In this document: piece by piece, positions 26,288 to 32,455 of the stretch
Layout of the letters: the number at the start of each line of letters is the position of its first letter
Position numbering within the stretch: position 1 is the first letter of the stretch
NCBI GenBank assembly: GCA_934183355.1
Contig: CAKPST010000022.1
Location: forward strand, 1-32,455
DNA length: 32,455 nucleotides
Direction: 5' to 3'
DNA from: an uncultured Prevotella sp.
GTDB lineage: Bacteria; Bacteroidota; Bacteroidia; Bacteroidales; Bacteroidaceae
Notes under the pieces: generated by a model
Seen by the model: the letters and a program-made list of their open reading frames with translations, nothing else
Database searches by the model: none
Told to the model about the DNA's origin: nothing
Position numbers and translations under genes: made by a program

Positions 26288-27649
26288 ATGGCAAAACCAA
26301 GTATACCAAAGGGTACACGCGACTTCTCGCCAATAGAAATGGCGAAGCGCAACTATATATTCGATACCATCCGCAGTGTTTATGCTCTCTATGGCTTTCA
26401 GCAGATAGAGACTCCGGCAATGGAGACATTGCAGACGCTTATGGGCAAGTATGGAGAGGAAGGTGACAAACTCCTCTTTAAGGTGCTCAACTCAGGCGAC
26501 TATCTTTCTAAAATAACTAACGAGGAGATTGAAGAGCGCAATTCGTTGCGTCTTGCAACAAAGCTCTGTGAGAAAGGATTGCGTTATGATCTTACAGTTC
26601 CGTTTGCACGTTATGTAGTGCAGCATCGTGAGGATATTCAGCTACCTTTCAAGCGTTATCAGATACAGCCAGTTTGGCGTGCTGATCGTCCGCAGAAGGG
26701 ACGCTATCGTGAATTCTATCAGTGTGATGCTGACGTAGTTGGCTCTAACTCACTTTTGAATGAGGTGGAGTTGATGCAGATTGTAGACACTGTCTTCACA
26801 CGTTTTGGCGTGCGTGTAGCTATAAAGATTAACAACCGCAAGATACTCACTGGTATCGCAGAGGTTATTGGTGAAGCAGAGAAGATAGTTGATATCACTG
26901 TAGCTATAGACAAACTCGACAAGATAGGTATCGACAATGTCAACGATGAATTGCGACGCGACGGAATTTCTGATGAGGCTATTGAGAAACTTCAGCCTAT
27001 TATTGCTCTCTCGGGTACTAACGACGAGAAACTTGCAGTGATTGCTGATGTGCTTGCTGCATCCGAGATAGGCATGAAGGGTGTAGAGGAGACTCGTTTT
27101 ATTCTCGATACACTTAAGACATGTGGTTTAAACAATGCTATAGAGCTTGATCTTACTCTTGCTCGTGGCTTGAATTATTACACAGGTGCTATCTTTGAGG
27201 TTAAGGCTCTTGATTATGCAATAGGTTCAATCACTGGTGGTGGACGATATGACAACCTCACAGGTATATTCGGATTGCCGGGTTTATCAGGAGTTGGTAT
27301 ATCGTTTGGAGCCGACCGCATTTATGATGTGCTCAATGGACTTGACTTGTATCCTAAGGAGGCGGTGAATGGCACACAGTTGCTTTTCATTAACTTTGGC
27401 GACAAGGAAACATCATATTGTTTGCCTGTTCTCGGCAAGTGCCGTGCTGAAGGCATACGTACAGAAATATTCCCTGATAGTGTGAAGATGAAGAAGCAGA
27501 TGGCTTATGCTAATGCCAAGCAGGTGCCGTTTGTTGCACTTGTAGGAGAGTCGGAGATTGCTGAAGGTAAGCTCACACTCAAGAATATGGCAACAGGCGA
27601 GCAGTCGCTAGTCACTCCAGAGGAATTGATAGCTATTGTGAAAGGCTAA
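26288..27649 (+). CDS. hisS: histidyl-tRNA synthetase
   Basis: Charges tRNA-His; a cytosolic class II synthetase. The 453-residue protein has KGTRDFSP at the start, motif 2 around [19 protein letters not shown] (131-149), the histidine-binding HisA signature [10 protein letters not shown] (291-300), GGGRYDNL (317-324), and motif 3 [12 protein letters not shown] (334-345). A C-terminal anticodon-binding domain spans about 360-453. It is the second and last gene of the purA-hisS unit, ending at a strong hairpin. Confidence 0.97.
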   Translation: MAKPSIPKGTRDFSPIEMAKRNYIFDTIRSVYALYGFQQIETPAMETLQTLMGKYGEEGDKLLFKVLNSGDYLSKITNEEIEERNSLRLATKLCEKGLRYDLTVPFARYVVQHREDIQLPFKRYQIQPVWRADRPQKGRYREFYQCDADVVGSNSLLNEVELMQIVDTVFTRFGVRVAIKINNRKILTGIAEVIGEAEKIVDITVAIDKLDKIGIDNVNDELRRDGISDEAIEKLQPIIALSGTNDEKLAVIADVLAASEIGMKGVEETRFILDTLKTCGLNNAIELDLTLARGLNYYTGAIFEVKALDYAIGSITGGGRYDNLTGIFGLPGLSGVGISFGADRIYDVLNGLDLYPKEAVNGTQLLFINFGDKETSYCLPVLGKCRAEGIRTEIFPDSVKMKKQMAYANAKQVPFVALVGESEIAEGKLTLKNMATGEQSLVTPEELIAIVKG

Positions 27650-27670
27650 TACTGAAAATAAAAATAATAT

Positions 27671-27720
27671 AAAAGGCAATTAATAATGGTTTAGTTCCAT
27701 TGTTAATTGCCTTTTGTTTT
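27671..27720. terminator. bidirectional terminator between hisS and the LOG gene
   Basis: A 19-bp stem joins 27671-27689 to 27697-27715 with one G-U pair and a 7-base loop. A-rich bases lie on the left arm and T-rich bases (TTTTGTTTT) on the right, so it can act for hisS on the plus strand and for the convergent LOG gene on the minus strand. Confidence 0.9.
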
Positions 27721-27735
27721 GTGCAATAGTAACTA

Positions 27736-28266
27736 TTATTTCAATAGTTCTTTAAGTTGTTCGAAGTCGTTGGCCACTTCAATCATGTCATGCCAATCGC
27801 CTCGTATCATTCCTTTGTTGTCGAGGTCGTCCATAAGAGAGACTAGTGAGTTCCAAAAACCATTCATATTGTAGAGTATAACTTTCTTGGAATGATAGCC
27901 AATGCTTTTGGATGCAGCCACGCAAAATATCTCATCTAATGAACCTACACCGCCAGGTAAAGCCACTACAACATCGCATTGGTCTATCATAAGGCTTTTG
28001 CGGTCGGCAAGGTTGTCTGTGGGAAAATGGATGTCAATAAAGTCGGACATGCGTCCGCCTTTCTCCACAAGTGATGGGACAACGCCAATAGAGCGTCCTC
28101 CGTTATCATGTACGGCTTTGGCTATACAGTTCATAAGTCCTTGATTGGTGCCTCCAAATATAAGTTCGTGATGGTTTTCTGCCATCCATTTGCCAAATTC
28201 CTCGGTCATGCGGAAATAGCTGGGGTCTATATGCTCGTTGGCAGAGCAGAATACAGCAATTTTCAT
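27736..28266 (-). CDS. LOG-family nucleotide 5'-monophosphate phosphoribohydrolase
   Basis: A 176-residue Rossmann-like protein of the LOG/lysine-decarboxylase-like family, which cleaves base from nucleoside 5'-monophosphates (cytokinin riboside phosphates in plants, AMP-like substrates in bacteria). It shows GGTNQGLM at 38-45, ADRKSLM at 87-93 and the diagnostic PGGVGSLDE at 104-112, where the family has PGGxGTxxE. The older name lysine decarboxylase should not be used. It is a single-gene unit facing hisS, and its physiological substrate is unknown. Confidence 0.9.
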   Translation of the reverse strand: MKIAVFCSANEHIDPSYFRMTEEFGKWMAENHHELIFGGTNQGLMNCIAKAVHDNGGRSIGVVPSLVEKGGRMSDFIDIHFPTDNLADRKSLMIDQCDVVVALPGGVGSLDEIFCVAASKSIGYHSKKVILYNMNGFWNSLVSLMDDLDNKGMIRGDWHDMIEVANDFEQLKELLK

Positions 28267-28307
28267 AATTATTAAAATAGTCTATTGGTTTATATTTATT
28301 TATGTCG

Positions 28308-28338
28308 CTAAGTTACAAACAAAATCCCGTATTACAAA
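28308..28338 (-). promoter_or_regulatory. promoter of the LOG-family gene
   Basis: On the minus strand TTTG (28338-28335), a 19-base spacer and TAACTTAG (28315-28308) match the consensus with one mismatch in the second element. About 35 bases separate it from the ATG at 28266. Confidence 0.5.
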
Positions 28339-28441
28339 GTTTTTCATTAAGTAAACGAAAATATTATAGAATCGGTGATTGTTCTCAGAAAAAAGTTGTA
28401 ATTTTACCCACATCTAATTTGTTAACTAAAAAACCTATATT

Positions 28442-29584
28442 ATGAATACATATAACTCAACAACTCATACAATCGTCACATGGGATGAACTTCTCGAATC
28501 AATCTCCACGGGTGCAGCCCATCCTGACGAAACCAATTGGAAGATTTTCCGTTACTTGCAGAATAATTATAAGACAATGGGGTCGAAGATGGCTCGTTCT
28601 CTGCTTGCCGCATATATGAAACTGCATGTGAAACGCATGTCGCTTATAGACTCTTGTATGCTAGGTATGGCAGTTAAGATAAGTGAGACGTATGCTGATT
28701 TCAAGTTTCCTAAGTTTTTGGAGGCATGGGGATATGACAGGTATCTGCGTGCAGTGGATTTGCGTAGGCAGATAGGAAAGGATGGTAGGCAATATTTGTC
28801 ATTAAAAGAGCGTGTAGACCGTGCCCTTCAGTCGTATATGCTTCATCATCCGGAGGAGAGTGAAGGTGAATGCGATGGAATTCTAAGCATGTATGCAGCT
28901 AAGGTATTTGAGAAGGAATCAAATGGACGCAAACGTCGATATGTAAAACTTGTTGCCAAAAATGGTTCGGACTTCATTGCTGATAGTCGTCAATTTCCGT
29001 GTCGTCCGTGGGAAATACGTGGTAATATGTTTGATGTGTTGACAAGGGTGTCGCGTCAAGGCAATGAACGTGCGGCAGATATTGTGGTATCGCACAAACG
29101 GGTTGATGAGATTTTCTCTGTGGAAGTGGGTTTTGTGGAGTATATTGACGAGACTCACGAACACATTCATGTGTTCGACTCGCAGTCAAGACATTTTGTG
29201 GCAGACAAATCGGTGTATGCTAGTCTAAATATAACTATAGGTAGTTACGTACGTTTTTGTCCTATTATCGTTAATGGTGATCATTTTAAGTTAGCTGCTA
29301 TCGTAGGTGTAATGGATAAATACGAGGGGCGTAAGGCTTTTGGTATATATGAGGCTAAGGTGGAGTATGTCAACGTGCAGGACAAATATATTCGTTATTC
29401 TATAGAGTCGGCAATAAGATATACGCCAGAAGGTAACATTATAAAAGCAGGTTTTGCTTCAACAGCCTCGTTGTCTGATGAAATGAGAAGGGGAATTGTT
29501 CAGGGTGGTCATGTGCACTTAATTCTCTTTTTGAAGCGTGATAAGGACGGAATGAAGCATAATTATGTAGCAGAGATATTTTAA
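28442..29584 (+). CDS. protein of unknown function with three beta-rich repeats
   Basis: I do not recognise this 380-residue protein. Residues 1-145 are helical and charged. The rest divides into three units of similar pattern: about 150-216, 225-290 and 302-379. Units 1 and 2 both show F-I/V-A-D-S/K (178-182 and 252-256), then I-x-x/I-G (192-194 and 264-267), then A-A-x-I-V (211-215 and 285-289). Unit 3 opens with EAKVEYV like AKVFEK of unit 1 and ends with GGHVHLILFLKR, echoing GSYVRFCPIIV of unit 2. Such short barrels often bind nucleic acid (OB or S1-like folds), but that is inference. No signal peptide or membrane segment is seen. It stands alone between LOG and lrgA, and I found no convincing consensus promoter in the 175 bases upstream. 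Confidence 0.8.
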   Translation: MNTYNSTTHTIVTWDELLESISTGAAHPDETNWKIFRYLQNNYKTMGSKMARSLLAAYMKLHVKRMSLIDSCMLGMAVKISETYADFKFPKFLEAWGYDRYLRAVDLRRQIGKDGRQYLSLKERVDRALQSYMLHHPEESEGECDGILSMYAAKVFEKESNGRKRRYVKLVAKNGSDFIADSRQFPCRPWEIRGNMFDVLTRVSRQGNERAADIVVSHKRVDEIFSVEVGFVEYIDETHEHIHVFDSQSRHFVADKSVYASLNITIGSYVRFCPIIVNGDHFKLAAIVGVMDKYEGRKAFGIYEAKVEYVNVQDKYIRYSIESAIRYTPEGNIIKAGFASTASLSDEMRRGIVQGGHVHLILFLKRDKDGMKHNYVAEIF

Positions 29585-29640
29585 TAGAATAGGATTAAAC
29601 TTGTTTTATTTTTGTTTTGTTGAATTATATTTGTGTTTTT

Positions 29641-29673
29641 CTTGCGTCATGTTCATAAAATTCCTTAACTTTG
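29641..29673 (+). promoter_or_regulatory. lrgAB promoter
   Basis: TAACTTTG (29666-29673) matches TAnnTTTG. CTTG (29641-29644, three of four bases) lies 21 bases upstream. About 40 bases of leader precede the lrgA ATG. Confidence 0.6.
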
Positions 29674-29719
29674 CAGCCGATATATAACAATATTAAGGTA
29701 TTAAAGGTTTTTAGGTATT

Positions 29720-30082
29720 ATGATGATTAGACAATTGGCAATCCTATTTGGTTGTCTTGCCTTGGGTGAGCTTATCATCTATCTCACCCACATTCCACTT
29801 CCGTCAAGTATTCTCGGAATGTTGCTATTGACGCTGCTCTTGAAGTTGAGAGTAATACGTTTAGAGTGGGTGCGCAGCATTTCAGACTTTCTTGTAGCTA
29901 ACATTGGTTTCTTTTTTGTGCCACCAGGTGTTGCTGTGATGCTTTATTTTGATATAATAAAGGCTCAGTTTGTTCCTATTGTTGTGGCATCGGTGGTGTC
30001 AACTGTGCTTGTGCTCGCTGTGACAGGATGGGTGCATCAGTTTTATGGAAAGGCTAAAGCTAAGATTAAGAACGAGGATTAA
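29720..30082 (+). CDS. lrgA: LrgA/CidA-family membrane protein
   Basis: A 120-residue protein with four hydrophobic segments (about 5-22, 27-43, 55-76 and 82-104), including PSSILGMLLL and the loop NIGFFFVPPGVAVM that are typical of the holin-like LrgA/CidA family. In staphylococci these proteins modulate autolysis; relatives paired with LrgB move small carboxylates such as pyruvate or glycolate. Two ATG codons stand in tandem at 29720 and 29723, and either may be used. lrgB follows after 18 bases. Confidence 0.92.
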   Translation: MMIRQLAILFGCLALGELIIYLTHIPLPSSILGMLLLTLLLKLRVIRLEWVRSISDFLVANIGFFFVPPGVAVMLYFDIIKAQFVPIVVASVVSTVLVLAVTGWVHQFYGKAKAKIKNED

Positions 30083-30100
30083 TAGTAAAAATAGAAGCTA

Positions 30101-30793
30101 ATGGAATATTTTTCAAATGAGTTTTTTCTCATAGCTCTCACGTTTGGCTCATATTTCTTGGGTAAGTTGTTGCGTCGTTGGACTGGATGGGTGGTTATGA
30201 ACCCTATATTGATTTCAATAGTATGCATAATATTGTTTTTGAAAATCACAGGTGTAGATTATGAAACTTACAACAAGGGTGGGCATATGATAGAGTTTTG
30301 GTTACGTCCTGCTGTTGTGGCACTTGGTGTGCCACTATATATGCAGCTGTCCACAATAAAGAAGCAGCTTACCCCGATATTGCTTTCAGAACTTGCTGGT
30401 TGTGTTGTTGGCATCGTTTCTGTGGTTTGGATTGCTAAGGAGATGGGAGCATCTCGTGAGGTGATATTGTCACTTGCTTCGAAGTCGGTGACTACGCCAA
30501 TTGCTATGGAGGTGACCAAGGCTGTCGGTGGTATACCATCGCTCACAGCCGCTGTCGTTGTGAGTGTCGGATTGCTATGTGCTGTATGTGGATATCGTAC
30601 AATGGGTTTTGCACGTGTCAAGAATCCAGTGGCCCAGGGTTTATCAATGGGTACGGCTGCCCATGCAATTGGTACTGCAACATCAATGGACCGTAGTCAA
30701 GTGCATGGAGCGTATGCAAGTCTTGGACTGACGCTTAACGGAATATTCACTTCACTGCTCACACCGTCAATTATTCCGTTGATATTAGGGTAG
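30101..30793 (+). CDS. lrgB: LrgB-family membrane protein
   Basis: A 230-residue polytopic inner-membrane protein. Family marks are FWLRPAVVALGVPLYMQ (about 66-82), LASKSVTTPIAMEV in the middle, and GTAAHAIGTATSMDRSQVHG near the C terminus. It works with LrgA, probably as a transporter of small organic acids; a direct role in cell lysis is less certain in Gram-negative bacteria. It shares one transcript with lrgA and ends in a hairpin region facing rlmH. Confidence 0.94.
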   Translation: MEYFSNEFFLIALTFGSYFLGKLLRRWTGWVVMNPILISIVCIILFLKITGVDYETYNKGGHMIEFWLRPAVVALGVPLYMQLSTIKKQLTPILLSELAGCVVGIVSVVWIAKEMGASREVILSLASKSVTTPIAMEVTKAVGGIPSLTAAVVVSVGLLCAVCGYRTMGFARVKNPVAQGLSMGTAAHAIGTATSMDRSQVHGAYASLGLTLNGIFTSLLTPSIIPLILG

Positions 30794-30800
30794 TTATATG

Positions 30801-30826
30801 AGGGTATGGCATTTATGTCGTACCCT
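30801..30826. terminator. hairpin between lrgB and rlmH, possible terminator
   Basis: AGGGTATGGCA (30801-30811) pairs with TGTCGTACCCT (30816-30826) through an 11-bp stem with two G-U pairs and a 4-base loop. Only TATT follows on the plus side, so termination may be weak. It reaches the rlmH stop codon (30826-30828). Confidence 0.5.
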
Positions 30827-31296
30827 TATTCGTGATGATAGCTTTCACCTTTTATTATAGTGCAAGCTCGATACAGTTGTTCGGTAAAGATAAGTCTTAC
30901 CATTTGATGAGAGAATGTCATCTTTGATAAAGAAATCAGTTCATTAGCACGTTTGTATACAGCTTCTGAAAATCCGTATGGACCGCCAATGATGAAAACT
31001 AAGCGACGAGACGTTTGTTGACGTTTTTCAAGCCATGCAGCCATCTTCATGCTTGTACGTTCTTCACCTCTTTCGTCCATTAATACTACAGTGTCCGATG
31101 GTTGTAAGAGTTTAAGAATCTGTTCGCCCTCAAATTGCTTTTGTTGCTCCTCTGAAAGATTTTTAGTATTCTTCAGTGCAGGGATTGTGGTGATGGAGAA
31201 TGGCATGTAATGTGTGATACGCTCAACGTAATCCTTAATGCCGTTGATATATAGCTTGTCGTTGGTTTTGCCAACAAGAATTAGTTCTGTCTTCAT
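30826..31296 (-). CDS. rlmH: RlmH, 23S rRNA pseudouridine-1915 N3-methyltransferase
   Basis: Methylates pseudouridine 1915 in helix 69 of 23S rRNA on assembled ribosomes, using SAM. The 156-residue length is exact for this SPOUT-family homodimer. The knot region carries FIIGGPYGF (about 106-114) and LSKMTFSHQMVRLIFTEQLY, and the C terminus ends in KGESYHHE, which contributes to the active site. It has its own promoter and diverges from infC. Confidence 0.97.
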   Translation of the reverse strand: MKTELILVGKTNDKLYINGIKDYVERITHYMPFSITTIPALKNTKNLSEEQQKQFEGEQILKLLQPSDTVVLMDERGEERTSMKMAAWLEKRQQTSRRLVFIIGGPYGFSEAVYKRANELISLSKMTFSHQMVRLIFTEQLYRACTIIKGESYHHE

Positions 31297-31329
31297 ACTT
31301 TTTCTTTCGATTAGGGTTTATTGAATGTG

Positions 31330-31337
31330 CAAAATTA
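31330..31337 (-). promoter_or_regulatory. rlmH promoter -7 element
   Basis: TAATTTTG on the minus strand (31337-31330) matches TAnnTTTG, with about 33 bases to the ATG at 31296. No good TTTG element is found at the expected distance, so only the downstream box is called. Confidence 0.45.
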
Positions 31338-31408
31338 CTCAAAAATCAATAAAATACACTTTAAAGGCATTAAAACCTAAGAAGAAGAATGAAAAAAGCT
31401 AGAAATAT

Positions 31409-31439
31409 TTTGTCAATCAATCGAAAATGACTACCTTTG
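31409..31439 (+). promoter_or_regulatory. infC-rpmI promoter
   Basis: TTTG (31409-31412), a 19-base spacer and TACCTTTG (31432-31439) match the Bacteroidota consensus exactly. The leader of about 55 bases before infC has only a small GCTT-AAGC hairpin (31444-31455). Confidence 0.82.
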
Positions 31440-31499
31440 CATCCGCTTATAAAAGCAGCTAACGCTTAAAAAATATAGCTTTATCACAAAAGTAGTTTA

Positions 31500-32189
31500 A
31501 TGAAGAATGACAAAATGAAAAACCAGTACCGCGTGAACGAGCAGATTCGCGTTCGGGAAGTACGTATAGTGAGTGACGGTGAGTCAACTGTTATGTCTAC
31601 ACGTCATGCTTTGGACATGGCGAGAGAGCAGGGAGTGGATCTTGTAGAGATTTCGCCTAATGCCCAGCCGCCTGTTTGTCGTCTCATTGACTATAGCAAA
31701 TTCCTCTATCAGCAGAAGAAACACGCTAAGGAGATGAAGGCTAAGCAGGTTAAAGTTGAGGTGAAGGAAATTCGTTTCGGACCACAGACTGATGAACATG
31801 ATTATAACTTCAAACTCAAACATGCTCAGGAATTCCTCAGTGAAGGTAATAAAGTTAGAGCATATGTGTTCTTCCGTGGACGTTCAATCCTGTTTAAAGA
31901 GCAGGGTGAGGTGCTTCTTCTTCGTTTTGCAAATGACCTTGAGGAGTATGCAAAAGTTGAGCAGCTTCCAAAGCTTGATGGTAAAAAAATGTTTCTCTAT
32001 CTCGCTCCAAAGAAGGCTGGTGTTGTGAAAAAAAGCCAGCAGAAGCTTGATCGTGAGAAGCGCGAGGCTGAGGCACGTGCTCCGAAGGAGAATGAGGCTG
32101 AGGAGAATGTTATGCCCGCTAATGGTGGACTCCTTGCTAATGCTAAGGTGAGCGCTGAGGCTCTCAAGGCTCTCAAGGGGGAGGAATAA
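31500..32189 (+). CDS. infC: translation initiation factor IF-3
   Basis: Binds the 30S subunit, prevents premature 50S joining and checks start-codon pairing. The N-terminal domain (about 8-80) has [14 protein letters not shown] and [20 protein letters not shown]; the C-terminal domain (about 85-170) has [18 protein letters not shown] and VFFRGRS. At 229 residues it is about 50 longer than the E. coli protein because of a charged, alanine-rich tail (from about 180), as seen in Bacteroidota. ATG 31500 is used here; ATG 31515 is a second option. Ribosomal protein genes follow on the same transcript. No thrS lies upstream, where many bacteria have it. Confidence 0.97.
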   Translation: MKNDKMKNQYRVNEQIRVREVRIVSDGESTVMSTRHALDMAREQGVDLVEISPNAQPPVCRLIDYSKFLYQQKKHAKEMKAKQVKVEVKEIRFGPQTDEHDYNFKLKHAQEFLSEGNKVRAYVFFRGRSILFKEQGEVLLLRFANDLEEYAKVEQLPKLDGKKMFLYLAPKKAGVVKKSQQKLDREKREAEARAPKENEAEENVMPANGGLLANAKVSAEALKALKGEE

Positions 32190-32207
32190 AATAGACAACA
32201 TGATAAG

Positions 32208-32239
32208 TGTGCGTAACGCCGGGTATATGCGTTGCCACA
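32208..32239 (+). promoter_or_regulatory. imperfect hairpin in the infC-rpmI spacer
   Basis: TGTG (32208-32211) pairs with CACA (32236-32239) and AACGC (32215-32219) with GCGTT (32229-32233), separated by a 3-by-2 internal loop; the end loop is 9 bases. Its place just before rpmI is where L20 autoregulatory sites lie in other bacteria. That function is only a possibility here. Confidence 0.35.
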
Positions 32240-32271
32240 TATAATAAATAACAATTTAAATAAACAAAAAA

Positions 32272-32455
32272 ATGCCAAAAGTTAAGACTAACTCCGGTGC
32301 AAAGAAGAGATTCCGCTTTACCGGAACAGGTAAAATTAAGCGTCATCACGCTTACCACAGTCACATTCTGACTAAGAAAACAAAGAAGCAGAAGAGAAAT
32401 CTCCTTGGTGAGACTCTCGTAGACCGTTCAAACTTGAAGCAGGTTCGCGACTTGC
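32272..32455 (+). CDS. rpmI: 50S ribosomal protein L35 (partial, cut by window end)
   Basis: Begins [20 protein letters not shown] and continues through [19 protein letters not shown], the standard L35 pattern of a small basic large-subunit protein. Sixty-one codons are visible with no stop, and the family is about 65 residues long, so only the last few are missing. It lies 82 bases after infC; rplT would be expected next. Confidence 0.96.
   Translation, partial: MPKVKTNSGAKKRFRFTGTGKIKRHHAYHSHILTKKTKKQKRNLLGETLVDRSNLKQVRDL

Noticed and set aside
27736..28266. Lysine decarboxylase
   Set aside because: The PGGVGSLDE motif marks a LOG nucleotide hydrolase; the decarboxylase name is a known mis-annotation of this family.

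Overview
The window looks like chromosomal core sequence from a member of the Bacteroidales, most likely Prevotellaceae. Three things point there. Most transcription units are preceded by the Bacteroidota promoter form TTTG-N19-21-TAnnTTTG. A complete Bat (aerotolerance-type) operon is present. Several proteins have forms typical of Bacteroidota: DPP III with an HECLGH zinc motif, NAD synthase of the long glutamine-dependent type, and a DUF2027-Smr protein. I see no insertion sequence, phage gene, CRISPR array, tRNA or rRNA. No gap between genes exceeds about 210 bases.

Layout. (a) 1-1650: the tail of an unidentified gene, then enolase (eno) with its own promoter and terminator. (b) 1697-5896, minus strand: one 1399-residue protein joining a PD-(D/E)XK nuclease, a Dna2/UPF1-type SF1 helicase and a C-terminal SAM-methyltransferase-like domain; this is the most unusual gene here. 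(c) 6028-7958: a three-gene unit with a DUF2520 Rossmann protein, a KdsC-type phosphatase and Maf. (d) 8134-16588: the Bat operon (MoxR ATPase, DUF58, a BatD-like two-TM protein, BatA, BatB, BatC, and a fused BatD-BatE), preceded by a structured leader. (e) 16625-24211: a close-packed same-strand series with PAP2 phosphatase, QueA, DUF2027-Smr, NAD synthase, a stand-alone AraC-type DNA-binding domain and dipeptidyl peptidase III. (f) 24208-27720: an AlkD-like protein divergent from purA-hisS, which ends in a strong bidirectional terminator. (g) 27736-30826: a LOG-family nucleotide hydrolase (minus), a protein of unknown function with three apparent beta-rich repeats, and lrgA-lrgB. (h) 30826-32455: rlmH (minus) and infC-rpmI (plus, rpmI cut by the window end).

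Functionally the region mixes central metabolism (eno, purA, nadE), translation and tRNA/rRNA modification (hisS, queA, rlmH, infC, rpmI), LPS precursor and nucleotide housekeeping (KdsC-type, Maf), an envelope-associated AAA+/von Willebrand factor A complex (Bat) and a DNA-processing multi-enzyme. The strongest leads for something undescribed are the nuclease-helicase-methyltransferase fusion, the repeat protein at 28442-29584, the BatD-BatE fusion with a retained internal signal segment, and the sharply different base composition of eno. All family calls come from reading motifs by eye; no database search was run.
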